A stretch of DNA of 64,000 bases from Aquimarina macrocephali JAMB N27. Lineage in GTDB: Bacteria > Bacteroidota > Bacteroidia > Flavobacteriales > Flavobacteriaceae. Positions 45,646 through 54,212 of the stretch are shown one piece after another; the first letter of the stretch is position 1; each line of letters opens with the position of its first letter. The position numbers and the translations under genes are program-made. The stretch spans positions 1 to 64,000 of the forward strand of contig NZ_JACA01000003.1 in assembly GCF_000520995.1 (NCBI RefSeq), read 5' to 3'. The notes below the pieces were generated by a model. The model was not told the origin of the DNA, ran no database searches, and saw nothing but the letters and a program-made list of their open reading frames with translations.

Positions 45646-47940
45646 TTGAAAAGAATATTTTTATTTTTAGTACTCGCTTGTCACTTTTCTGTATACTCAC
45701 AATTTGACACTAAAGGAATTGTCATAAATAGTTCAAATAAACTTCCAATAGCCAATGTAAGCGTTCTTGATACAGGTAGTAATATCAAAGTTTTTACTGA
45801 TACTGATGGCAAGTTTTCTATAAAATCTTTAGGCAAAATAAAGTTTTTCAAAGATGGTTATACTGAAACTTCTATAGATATTAACAAACATAACCATATT
45901 AAGAATGAATACATTGTAATAGCATTAGTTCCCATTACAAATTTAGTTGAGGTTGTGATAGAAGATTATTTTCGTCCACAAAAACATAAGTATGCAACAG
46001 AGGCTGTCTCTTCTATTACAGCTAATGATATTAATCGTGGAAACTCAATTGAGTTGCACCCTGTTCTCAATAGAGTTGCTGGTGTTTTTATGCAAAACGG
46101 TACTTTAAACACCAATAGAATTACAATTAGAGGAATCGGGGCCAGAAACTTATTTGGTACAGCTAATATAAGAGCCTATTTTGGAGATATCCCATTAACC
46201 GATGGAAATGGAGAATCTTCTATAGAGGATTTAGAACTCGGTGCTTTATCCAGCATAGAAATTCATAAAGGACCTTCTTCAAGCAGTTATGGTGTAGGAT
46301 TAGGAGGAACTATCTTATTTCAACCCGAATTTGCAAATACAAATACTTCTGAGAGTGAATTAACTACATCACTTGGGAGTTATGGACTAAGAAGAATTCT
46401 GGCTAAAGCTGCTATATCCAAAGAAAAATCTAATATTACAGTACTGTATAGCAATAATCATACTGATGGCTATCGAGATAATAATGAATATGATCGAAAT
46501 ACAGTGACACTGGCCTCTGGTTTTGATGCTGGAAAGAAAAATAGCTTTTCTATTTTAGGTAGCTATGTTAACCTTAATGCTGGTATTCCCAGTTCATTAG
46601 ATCAGGAAAATTTTGAAAACAATCCAAGACAAGCCGCATTTACCTGGGGGCGTGCTCAAGGTTCGGAAGATGTAGATTATGGACTATTAGGAGTAACCTG
46701 GAAACATAAATATAATTCAAAAACATCACATAACACCAGTGTTTTTAGTTCTTTTAGAAACAATGACGAGTCTAGACCTTTTAATATACTAAAAGAAAAT
46801 GCAACAAGTTTTGGTATTAGAAACCGAGTTTTAGGGAGTCATCTAATCGCCAGTAAGGAATTAAACTGGACCGCAGGTGGGGAATTATTCTTTGATTATT
46901 ATACTGGTAAGACTTTTGAAAATCTATATCAGGATTTCCCTGCTGGAACAGGTAGTGTACAAGGCAATCAACTTTCTGATCTCGATGAAAAACGATACTA
47001 TTACAACATTTTTGCTGAAGCAAATTATAAGATTAATAAGAAGTTTAGAGTAAATGTTGGTATAAATCTCAATCAGACTTTTTTTGATATCGATGATCAA
47101 TTCTTATCTGATGGAGAAGATAGCTCTGGCAAATTCGATTTTGACCCCATATTCTCTCCCAAAATTGGAATAAATTATTCTCTAAATTCTCAATTTACGC
47201 TCTACGGAAACATTGCCCACGGTTTCTCTACTCCTACTACTTCAGAAACACTATTGCCTGATGGTCTTTTTAATCCCGATATAAAACCCGAAATAGGTTG
47301 GAATTATGAGATCGGTACCCGATATAGTCTATTACAGGATATGCTCTATGGATCTTTATCATTATATCAATTTAGAGTTAAAGATCTTTTGGTTTCAAGA
47401 AGAACTATCGATGATAATTTCTTTGCTATTAATGCAGGAAAAACCATACATAATGGTGCCGAATTAGAATTGAATTATGATATTATAAAAGTAAAGTCTG
47501 GAGTATTAAAATTCTTTTTCAATGCATCAATATATGACCATAAATTTGATGACTTTGTAGATTTGGATACTGATTTTTCGAATAACGATCTTACCGGTGT
47601 TCCTTCTGAAGTTACCAATTCAGGAATCGAATTTATAGCTCAAAAAGGGTTCTATGGTAACCTTAGCTTTCAGACTGTAGGTAAAATACCTGCAAACGAT
47701 GCAAACACAACATTTAGCAAAAACTATGAATTACTACATGGCAAAATAGGTTTTAAAAGTAACATTGGATCTCACCTTAAGTATGACTTATTTTTTGGCG
47801 CAAATAATATTTTAGATACTAAGTATGCGTCTCAATTACAAATCAATGCCAGAGGGTTTGGTGGTAATTCTCCTAGATATTTCTATCCCGGTTTACCATT
47901 TAATGCATACACAGGGATTAACATAAAATATAGATTATAA
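45646..47940 (+). CDS. TonB-dependent receptor beside PQQ-type dehydrogenase
   Basis: 764 residues from a TTG start. Signal peptide (LFLVLACHFSVYSQ), a short carboxypeptidase-D-like domain (FDTKGIVINSSNKLPIANVS), plug (SITANDINRGNSIELHPVLN, ITIRGIGARNLFGTANIRAY, IEIHKGPSSSSYGVGLGGT) and a complete barrel ending in FNAYTGINIKYRL. It is 41 bp upstream of the sugar dehydrogenase and in the same direction as that gene and a cytochrome c, so it may import the sugar or the PQQ cofactor. The TonB receptor PqqU of E. coli sets a precedent for PQQ uptake; here it is inference. Confidence 0.88.
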   Translation: MKRIFLFLVLACHFSVYSQFDTKGIVINSSNKLPIANVSVLDTGSNIKVFTDTDGKFSIKSLGKIKFFKDGYTETSIDINKHNHIKNEYIVIALVPITNLVEVVIEDYFRPQKHKYATEAVSSITANDINRGNSIELHPVLNRVAGVFMQNGTLNTNRITIRGIGARNLFGTANIRAYFGDIPLTDGNGESSIEDLELGALSSIEIHKGPSSSSYGVGLGGTILFQPEFANTNTSESELTTSLGSYGLRRILAKAAISKEKSNITVLYSNNHTDGYRDNNEYDRNTVTLASGFDAGKKNSFSILGSYVNLNAGIPSSLDQENFENNPRQAAFTWGRAQGSEDVDYGLLGVTWKHKYNSKTSHNTSVFSSFRNNDESRPFNILKENATSFGIRNRVLGSHLIASKELNWTAGGELFFDYYTGKTFENLYQDFPAGTGSVQGNQLSDLDEKRYYYNIFAEANYKINKKFRVNVGINLNQTFFDIDDQFLSDGEDSSGKFDFDPIFSPKIGINYSLNSQFTLYGNIAHGFSTPTTSETLLPDGLFNPDIKPEIGWNYEIGTRYSLLQDMLYGSLSLYQFRVKDLLVSRRTIDDNFFAINAGKTIHNGAELELNYDIIKVKSGVLKFFFNASIYDHKFDDFVDLDTDFSNNDLTGVPSEVTNSGIEFIAQKGFYGNLSFQTVGKIPANDANTTFSKNYELLHGKIGFKSNIGSHLKYDLFFGANNILDTKYASQLQINARGFGGNSPRYFYPGLPFNAYTGINIKYRL

Positions 47941-47981
47941 CTAATATTTCTTTGTATTTTTCGGGAATCAACAAAAAATCT

Positions 47982-49097
47982 ATGAAATTCTCGTCATTTC
48001 TTATCTTTCTAACCATTGTGTTTTCGGCTTGCGCACAGCAACAAAAAGAAAATGACATTACCTTAGAAGATGATCCTAAAAACTATACAACAGAAGTTGT
48101 TGTTCCTGATTTGCAAATCCCATGGGGAATGGCTTGGTTGCCTGATGGCAGTATGCTCATTACAGAAAAAAGTGGAGAATTGATCCATTTTAAAAATGGT
48201 AATAAAACCTCGATTGGCAATGTCCCAGAAGTATATAATCGTAATCAAGGCGGGTTGTTGGATATAGAGCTACATCCTAAATATAAAGAAAACGGATGGC
48301 TATACATCACTTATTCCTCTAAAGAAGGTACCGAAAAAGGTGGTAACACAGCTTTGATTAGAGCCAAACTAGAAAACAATCAACTGACCAATATAGAAAA
48401 ACTCTATAAAGGAACACCCAATACTACAAAAGGGCATCATTTTGGATCACGAATAGAATTTGATAATGAAGGATACCTATATTTTTCTATTGGAGATCGT
48501 GGTAATAGAGATGTAAACCCTCAAGATATTACTAAGGACGGAGGAAAAATATACCGCCTTAATGATGATGGATCTATCCCTAAAGACAACCCTTTTGTTA
48601 CCAAAAATGGAGCAAAAAAAGCTGTTTTTTCTTATGGCCATCGCAATCCACAAGGAATGGCAATACATCCCGATGGTACAATCTGGGTTCATGAACATGG
48701 TCCTAAAGGTGGTGATGAAATTAATCCAATCATAAAAGGTACAAACTATGGGTGGCCAGTAATCACTTATGGTATTAATTATAGTGGTACATCTATTACA
48801 GATATCACTAAAAAAGAAGGAATGAAACAGCCAATATATTATTGGGTTCCTTCTATCGCTCCTAGCGGAATGGATTTTATTACAAGTGATATCTATCCCC
48901 AATGGAAAAACAACCTATTAGTAGGTTCATTAATATTTCAATATCTTGAACTGGTAGAATTAACCGATACTAAAGTTACAGGACGAAAAAAATTACTCGA
49001 TGGTATGGGGCGTATTCGTAATGTAAGGCAAGGACCAGATGGATTTATCTATGTCGCAGTAGAAAATAAAGGTATTGTGAAAATAATTCCGAATTAA
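47982..49097 (+). CDS. PQQ-dependent sugar dehydrogenase (GSDH family) lipoprotein
   Basis: 371 residues from ATG 47982; an in-frame TTG 30 bp earlier would spoil the signal. Lipobox IVFSACAQ. Six-bladed propeller features: VVPDLQIPWGMAWLPDGSML, ITEKSGEL, HHFGSRIEFDNEGYLYFSIG with DRG, FSYGHRNPQGMAIHPDG and HEHGPKGGDEIN (PQQ and calcium-binding region). This is the YliI/soluble aldose dehydrogenase type. It oxidises an aldose outside the cytoplasm and passes electrons on, presumably to the cytochrome c encoded 19 bp downstream. Confidence 0.9.
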   Translation: MKFSSFLIFLTIVFSACAQQQKENDITLEDDPKNYTTEVVVPDLQIPWGMAWLPDGSMLITEKSGELIHFKNGNKTSIGNVPEVYNRNQGGLLDIELHPKYKENGWLYITYSSKEGTEKGGNTALIRAKLENNQLTNIEKLYKGTPNTTKGHHFGSRIEFDNEGYLYFSIGDRGNRDVNPQDITKDGGKIYRLNDDGSIPKDNPFVTKNGAKKAVFSYGHRNPQGMAIHPDGTIWVHEHGPKGGDEINPIIKGTNYGWPVITYGINYSGTSITDITKKEGMKQPIYYWVPSIAPSGMDFITSDIYPQWKNNLLVGSLIFQYLELVELTDTKVTGRKKLLDGMGRIRNVRQGPDGFIYVAVENKGIVKIIPN

Positions 49098-49116
49098 ATT
49101 AGAAACATGTAAACGC

Positions 49117-49581
49117 ATGAAAAAATATTTAAAACGCTTCTTCGTAATAGAAATTACCATATTGATCATAAGTATTTCACTTGTTGCGCAACAAGAAAAA
49201 TCAGATCCCGAATATATTCTATATCCTGTATCAAAAATTCAAGATGCTAAACTATCAGAAAGTATAGCTCGTGGAAACGAAATTTATACTGATTTTTGTA
49301 TGCAATGCCATCTTCCTGATGGAAAAGGATCTCCTAATGTATTTCCGCCTTTGGCAGGATCAGACTGGTTAGTTAATAAACGAAAAGAAAGCATTTATTC
49401 TATCAAATATGGGTTAAATGGTCCTATCAAAGTTAACGGAAAGACTTATAATAGTGCGATGACGTCATTAGGTCTTGAAGACGAAGAAATTGCAGATGTA
49501 ATGAATTACATTATGAATAGTTGGGGTAATACCCAGAAAAAAATGGTTACCGTTGAAGAAGTTGGTAAAGTTGAAAAATAA
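49117..49581 (+). CDS. Secreted cytochrome c
   Basis: 154 residues. Signal peptide (ITILIISISLVAQQ). Haem site CMQCH (Cys61, Cys64, His65) in TDFCMQCHLPDGKGSPN, and a probable axial Met115 in YNSAMTSLGLEDEEIADVMN. One haem, class I type with the PPLAGSDWL loop. Likely the electron acceptor of the adjacent PQQ-type dehydrogenase. Confidence 0.92.
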   Translation: MKKYLKRFFVIEITILIISISLVAQQEKSDPEYILYPVSKIQDAKLSESIARGNEIYTDFCMQCHLPDGKGSPNVFPPLAGSDWLVNKRKESIYSIKYGLNGPIKVNGKTYNSAMTSLGLEDEEIADVMNYIMNSWGNTQKKMVTVEEVGKVEK

Positions 49582-49683
49582 CATCAATTATTTTTCTTTA
49601 TCATCCTCTTACTCTGTATTTCTTGTTATGGGATTACAGCTTTTGATGTAACAATAGTAATCCGTTTGTGAATTTTGAATAAA

Positions 49684-49795
49684 TAAGGTTATCTGAAAAG
49701 TAAATTTGTTGTGAAATTTCACGTTTTTAACACCAGCTATTGATGATAAAATTTAAACAATACGTTAGTTTTTGATTTAATTTTCAGATAACCTT
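49684..49795 (-). terminator. Long-loop inverted repeat downstream of protease 1
   Basis: AAGGTTATCTGAAAA (49684-49698) is the exact complement of TTTTCAGATAACCTT (49781-49795). The 82-nt loop contains the palindrome GTGAAATTTCAC. It lies between the convergent cytochrome and protease genes and could terminate either; the long loop makes this uncertain. Confidence 0.45.
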
Positions 49796-49845
49796 GTTTT
49801 AATTAAAAAAATAACAACAATTATCTAAATAATGATGATTAAAGT

Positions 49846-50691
49846 TTAACGATAATATGCATTGATACAAGCAATATCACCACTACTTAAATAGTTTCTA
49901 CCACTTTCTATCGCATTATTAAAAGGTCTACCCGTACTGATGCTTACCATATCAGATACTCCATTTCTAGTTCTAGAAGGATATAACATAATCGAATTCC
50001 AGTCAAAACGCCCATAATTATTTCCAGTTTTTCTAAAGTTACTACGGCTATCACTAGGAATTGCATTCCAATTTATACGAATATGTCGATCTCGATCTGG
50101 TCTTGAATGCTCATGGTGTAAACCAATAGTATGTCCTAATTCATGAATAGCTACACCGAGATTATTTCTACCTAAAGAGAAACTTTGTCTTCCACCAGCC
50201 ATACCAACAGTAGCATAATTACCTCCTCTTGCATCGGTAAATATGTTAACATAATTACCACGACCTTGAACGAATCTAATTCGCGTTCTGCTCGAAATGT
50301 GTCTCATAGCACTTAAAACAGTATTTCTTTTGGATGAAGAAAAACCTGAAGCAAACTGATAATATATGGTACGATTAGCCCATCTCCTTGCTCCTGCCCA
50401 ATTTGCCTTTACCCCCTCTTGATCACTTAAAAACTCAGATAGGTCTGTTTCAGAAACTACTATATCTCCATTATAAAGATATTCTCCATTTCCTAAATCT
50501 CCTACTGCCACTTCTTCTCCATTAACTTTTAAAATAGTTGTAGGAACATGATTATTAAACAAGACTTCTTTAGCCTCGGTATCTTCCCCTATTGCCGTTT
50601 CTACGGGAGCTTCATTCTCTTCTTGTTTTTCACAAGAAAAACAAAGAGTAGCCAAAAAGGCCATTGATAAAATTAATTTAATTGATTTCAT
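49846..50691 (-). CDS. Astacin-like (M12A) metalloprotease lipoprotein, copy 1
   Basis: 281 residues. Lipobox ATLCFSCEKQ. A propeptide-like region (to about residue 100) precedes the catalytic domain. Zinc site HELGHTIGLHHEHSRPDRD fits HExxHxxGxxHExxRxDR, and the Met-turn is SIMLYPSRT. The C-terminus LSSGDIACINAYYR is typical of astacin-like bacterial enzymes. About two thirds identical by eye to the copy at 51609-52448. It degrades extracellular protein or peptide; target unknown. Confidence 0.93.
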   Translation of the reverse strand: MKSIKLILSMAFLATLCFSCEKQEENEAPVETAIGEDTEAKEVLFNNHVPTTILKVNGEEVAVGDLGNGEYLYNGDIVVSETDLSEFLSDQEGVKANWAGARRWANRTIYYQFASGFSSSKRNTVLSAMRHISSRTRIRFVQGRGNYVNIFTDARGGNYATVGMAGGRQSFSLGRNNLGVAIHELGHTIGLHHEHSRPDRDRHIRINWNAIPSDSRSNFRKTGNNYGRFDWNSIMLYPSRTRNGVSDMVSISTGRPFNNAIESGRNYLSSGDIACINAYYR

Positions 50692-50829
50692 TTTTAGTTA
50701 AGTTTGTGAGTTAAAAAAAATAATTATTGTTATTTTCTTAATATTTGTGTTAAATCGCAGTAAAACTATATGAACAAAAAACCAAATAAAAGGTAAATGT
50801 CGATATAAAAATGGTAAATATCGAAATGA

Positions 50830-51020
50830 TGTAAATATTGGGTTTTGAAATTATTTGGAGTCAATCCTATCTATTTTTTGAAATATTCTACAAAGTTAGT
50901 AGGCTCTTTAAAACCAATTAAAAAAGTTAGCTCTGTACTTTTAACAGAATGTATTAGTTTTCTTTTTGGTTCTAAGATCACAAATCCGTCAGCAAATAGC
51001 TCTAGTATCAAGTCCAACGT
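50830..51020 (-). pseudogene. Decayed 3' end of an AraC-family gene, remnant 1
   Basis: The minus strand reads DGFVILEPKRKLIHS, VKSTELTFLIGFKEPTNFVE and YFKK, a TAG stop, then IGLTPNNFKTQY. This aligns with the C-terminal HTH of the intact AraC gene at 53077-53979 (DGFVILEAKRKLINS, STELAFLIGFKEATNF). Only about 60 residues survive. It lies just upstream of protease 1, matching the position of remnant 2 relative to protease 2. Plus-strand frames here are antisense shadows. Confidence 0.85.
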
Positions 51021-51049
51021 CATTACACTAAGAACTTAAACTACTGATT

Positions 51050-51151
51050 TAAAATTTATTAATAACTAACTCTGGCCTACGCCGGAATACAAAATGACTA
51101 AAAAACAATGCTTTTTGCTTGTCATTCCAGCGTAGGCTGGAATCCTTGGTC
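51050..51151. repeat. REP-like palindromic insertion
   Basis: GGCCTACGCCGGAATACAAAATGAC-type left arm (from 51074) pairs with GTCATTCCAGCGTAGGCTGG (51121-51140): CCTACGC/GCGTAGG and AATGAC/GTCATT. The homologous block near 52950 lacks it, reading CTATTGATTAAAGTATAGG where this copy reads CTACTGATT, then the palindrome, then AAAGTATAGG. It is thus a roughly 100-bp insertion. Confidence 0.7.
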
Positions 51152-51188
51152 AAAGTATAGGAATGTTTTTTTACAGATACTTAACTTA

Positions 51189-51346
51189 TACCATTTCTTA
51201 TATGAAATTACTGTAATCTGAATTGAATTATTTTTGGTTCAGGTAAAAAAGAAAATTCAGGTATAGCATAGCTATCGATGCATTTTATTTTGAAACATGG
51301 AGTAAAAAGAAACAATTTTAGCAGGTAATTTTATATAAGAAAGGTA
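51189..51346. mobile_element. MITE-like element, copy 1 (158 bp)
   Basis: The left end TACCATTTCTTATATGAAAT is mirrored by the right end (read inverted) TACCTTTCTTATATAAAATT. TTA flanks both ends (51186-51188 and 51347-51349). The interior matches copy 2 (GTAAAAAAGAAAA, ATAGC, AGTAAAAAGA). The homologous block near 52985 (ACTTAATAATC) lacks the element, giving an empty site. No coding capacity, so it would need a transposase in trans. Confidence 0.75.
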
Positions 51347-51486
51347 TTAATAACCAAAAAGATACAGCTTAACGAAAGAACATTGGAAGAAAGCCTTCGG
51401 AGTATTTTGAAACTTCACGTTTTCAAACTTTAAACATTTACTGATGCGATCAACACCCTGTATATCAATATTTAAAAAAACAAAAA

Positions 51487-51564
51487 AAATAGCTGTCTAA
51501 AGAATAGATTTCCAATCTCAAACTAAATGTTCGATTTTTAGGTCTACTTTTCAGACAACTATTT
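51487..51564 (-). terminator. Inverted repeat downstream of protease 2
   Basis: AAATAGCTGTCT (51487-51498) pairs with AGACAACTATTT (51553-51564), 11 of 12 positions, followed by T and A runs. It is placed like the inverted repeat after protease 1, but the sequence differs. Confidence 0.4.
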
Positions 51565-51608
51565 TTAAAAAAAACAATAATTATTTATATATAAATAATT
51601 ATTAAAAT

Positions 51609-52448
51609 TTAACGGTAATATCTATTAATACAAGCAACATCTCCACTACTTAAAGTAGCACTATTTGAGAATAATGAAGTAGTAATAGGCTGACCATTAC
51701 TTCGTCGAACCATTTCGTATCCACCACCTCTACTAACCGTAGGATACAGCATAATTGATCTCCAGTCAAAGCTTCCGACATTTTGCCCTTTTTTACGATA
51801 ATCGCTGTGAAAATTTTGAGGAATATTATTATAATTTACTGTTACGTAACTATCACGATCTCTTCTTTGATGTTCATGATACAAACCAATAGTATGCCCC
51901 AATTCATGAATTGCAATACCAAGTCTATTGGTTGATATAGAAAGGCTTTGTGCCCCTCCCCTCATACCAACAGTAGCATAATTAGTTCCATTTCCTGAGG
52001 TGAAAATGCTAACATAATTACCACTACCACGGCCTTGAACAAACCTAACACGTGTTCTGCTAGAGATATGTCTCATAGCTCTTAGCATAGTACTTCTACG
52101 TCCTGAAGACAAACCTTGGGCGAACTGATAGTAAATCGTATTGTTAGTCCATCTTCTTTGGCCTCCCCAATTCGCTTTTTCATCATCACTTAAAAAACTA
52201 GACAATCCTTCTTTTGTAAATGCCATATCTCCATTAAAAAGATATTCTCCATTACCAAGATCACCTACTCGTACTTCTTCTCCATTAATTTTTAAAACAG
52301 TAGAAGGTACATTATCATTAGTTATTAGACCATGTTCTTGATCTGTTGTTGCCTCTACAGGCATAGTATTAGTTTCCTCTTGTTTCTCACAAGAAATAAA
52401 CAGGGTAGTTAACAAAGCCCCTGATAAGATTAATTTAATTGATTTCAT
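51609..52448 (-). CDS. Astacin-like (M12A) metalloprotease lipoprotein, copy 2
   Basis: 279 residues. Lipobox TTLFISCEKQ. Zinc site HELGHTIGLYHEHQRRDRD and Met-turn SIMLYPTVS, with the same propeptide (VPSTVLKINGEEVRVGDLGN) and C-terminus (LSSGDVACINRYYR) as copy 1. The His in GLYHEH replaces GLHHEH with all zinc ligands kept, so both copies should be active. Product of tandem duplication with the AraC fragment. Confidence 0.93.
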   Translation of the reverse strand: MKSIKLILSGALLTTLFISCEKQEETNTMPVEATTDQEHGLITNDNVPSTVLKINGEEVRVGDLGNGEYLFNGDMAFTKEGLSSFLSDDEKANWGGQRRWTNNTIYYQFAQGLSSGRRSTMLRAMRHISSRTRVRFVQGRGSGNYVSIFTSGNGTNYATVGMRGGAQSLSISTNRLGIAIHELGHTIGLYHEHQRRDRDSYVTVNYNNIPQNFHSDYRKKGQNVGSFDWRSIMLYPTVSRGGGYEMVRRSNGQPITTSLFSNSATLSSGDVACINRYYR

Positions 52449-52574
52449 TTTATTCTAAAGTTGAAGGTTAACAAATAATTATTGTCATTCTTTGTGTTAA
52501 ATCGTTACAAAACTAACCAACGTAACAAACAAACAAAAGGTGGATATTGGCATAAAAATGGTAAATATTAATAA

Positions 52575-52915
52575 AAATGATAATACGAGTATTGGCTCTT
52601 AAAGTTATTTGAGATTAAGCCTATCCATTTTTTAAAATTATACCAGTTCTGATTTGAATTTGCTCATAAGAAAAATATCAGATTTTTAGTTTAGGCGAAA
52701 AAGAAAAAACGAGCATAGCCTTAGTTACGGTTATTTTTTATGTTGAAGCATCAAGTAAAAAGACATGTTTTTATTGGGTGAATTCAAGTTAGAAATGGTA
52801 TTAGTAGCCTCTTTAACGCCGATTAAAAAAGCTAGCTCTGTACTTTTAATACAATGTATTAATTTTCTTTTTGCTTCTAAAATCACAAAATCGTCAAAAA
52901 AATAATCCTAGAGAC
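52575..52915 (-). pseudogene. Decayed 3' end of an AraC-family gene, remnant 2, split by a MITE
   Basis: The minus strand reads DDFVILEAKRKLIHC, IKSTELAFLIGVKEAT, then the element at 52641-52800, then FKKWIGLISNNFKSQY. These are the same parts of the AraC HTH as in the intact gene at 53077. About 12 bp next to the insertion site are missing relative to that gene (ATTTCACAAAAT region). Confidence 0.8.
52641..52800. mobile_element. MITE-like element, copy 2 (160 bp)
   Basis: Left end TACCAGTTCTGATTTGAATT; right end read inverted TACCATTTCTAACTTGAATT. Flanked by TTA at 52638-52640 and 52801-52803, and the uninterrupted paralogue reads AAAATTAGTAGCC at the same place, so TTA looks like the target duplication. 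It interrupts AraC remnant 2. Confidence 0.78.
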
Positions 52916-53076
52916 AAGTCTAGCGTCATTAAATTAAAGATTTAAGCTATTGATTAAAGTATAGGAATATTTTGCAAACAGTGACTTAATAATCAAGAGG
53001 ATAAAGTTCAACAAAAGGATATTGGAGGCAAGTTCACGAGACGTTTAGATGAATATTGATGTAAAAATGGTGAATA

Positions 53077-53979
53077 TTAAATAAGATGGTGGTATGAATA
53101 TTGGCTCTTAAAGTTGTTTGGGGTCAAGCCTGTCAATTTTTTAAAATATTTCACAAAATTAGTAGCCTCTTTAAAACCTATTAAAAAAGCTAACTCTGTA
53201 CTTTTAATATTAGAGTTTATTAATTTTCTTTTTGCCTCTAGGATCACAAATCCGTCAATGAATTGTTTTGCAGTAATCCCAATCGTTTCTTTACAAACGA
53301 TATTTAAGCGCATATAGGTTATATTTAAATGTTCTGCATAAAAATCAGCGTTTCTACTAATTATATAATCTCTTTCTAAAGCCGTTATAAACTTTAGAAA
53401 TAGCACTATACTCTCAGAATATTTTCCAGAAAAAGTCTGACCCCTTTTTATTTGTTCTACTTTAGAAAGTATGATAGTATACAAAGAAAATATAGTATCA
53501 CTCTTATTATAACCATCTGCCTCTTTATAATATTCTTTATATAAGAGTTTTATATAATCCCCAATATTAGAACTTTCATTAACTTGAAGTATTGGCTTAA
53601 ATAGATGAGGAGCAAATAAACGTATAATAGTTTCCTTAGATAAATCATTAAGTCGCATCTCAAAAAAGTCTTTTGTGAAAAGCAAAATAAAACCTTTCAC
53701 ATTTTCTTTAAACCTAAATGCATTTACCTGACCTTTAGCCAAATACACCAAGTTGTTTTTTTCAACCTTATGCCATACATAATCTACTAAATGTTCTGTT
53801 TCTCCTTCTGTATAATAAGCTAATAAATAAAATTCTAATTTATGTGGTGTTTCTGGAAAAGAAGATATCACACCACGATACTTTTGTATTAGATCTTCTA
53901 TTAATAAGACTTCAATTCCATTTGCCCTAGGGTAACTAGGCTCGTATTTTGCGTATGGTATCTCTTCATTCATAATCAT
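53077..53979 (-). CDS. AraC-family transcriptional regulator
   Basis: 300 residues. An N-terminal cupin-like sensing domain (residues about 1-110, KLEFYLLAYYTEGETEHLVD, LVYLAKGQVNAFRFKENVKG) is followed by a helical linker and the C-terminal HTH (DFYAEHLNITYMRLNIVCKE, STELAFLIGFKEATNFVKYF, KKLTGLTPNNFK). It is intact and the apparent source of the two remnants upstream of each protease. It may regulate the protease genes lying downstream on the same strand; that is inference from the repeated arrangement. Confidence 0.88.
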   Translation of the reverse strand: MIMNEEIPYAKYEPSYPRANGIEVLLIEDLIQKYRGVISSFPETPHKLEFYLLAYYTEGETEHLVDYVWHKVEKNNLVYLAKGQVNAFRFKENVKGFILLFTKDFFEMRLNDLSKETIIRLFAPHLFKPILQVNESSNIGDYIKLLYKEYYKEADGYNKSDTIFSLYTIILSKVEQIKRGQTFSGKYSESIVLFLKFITALERDYIISRNADFYAEHLNITYMRLNIVCKETIGITAKQFIDGFVILEAKRKLINSNIKSTELAFLIGFKEATNFVKYFKKLTGLTPNNFKSQYSYHHLI

Positions 53980-54212
53980 TAGAAGGTTTAAAATAACATT
54001 CTAGGCTAAGAGTAAATCACTGTATTTTAGCTAATACCGCTATAATTGATCAAACCCGATTAAAAATAAATTTTCTTATTTAGGAAATAACCCCTAAATG
54101 TATAAAACTACAAGTCTATTGTGTATAACATAACAATCTAATCATATGCTACGTTAGTATTACTTTATTATATTGCAACTCAAAAAAAGCTTTTACTAAT
54201 TAAACATGACAT

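Noticed and set aside
50845..51039. 64-codon plus-strand frame (and the similar one at 53114-53317)
   Set aside because: Both are antisense to AraC C-terminal coding sequence; their similarity comes from the AraC duplication.
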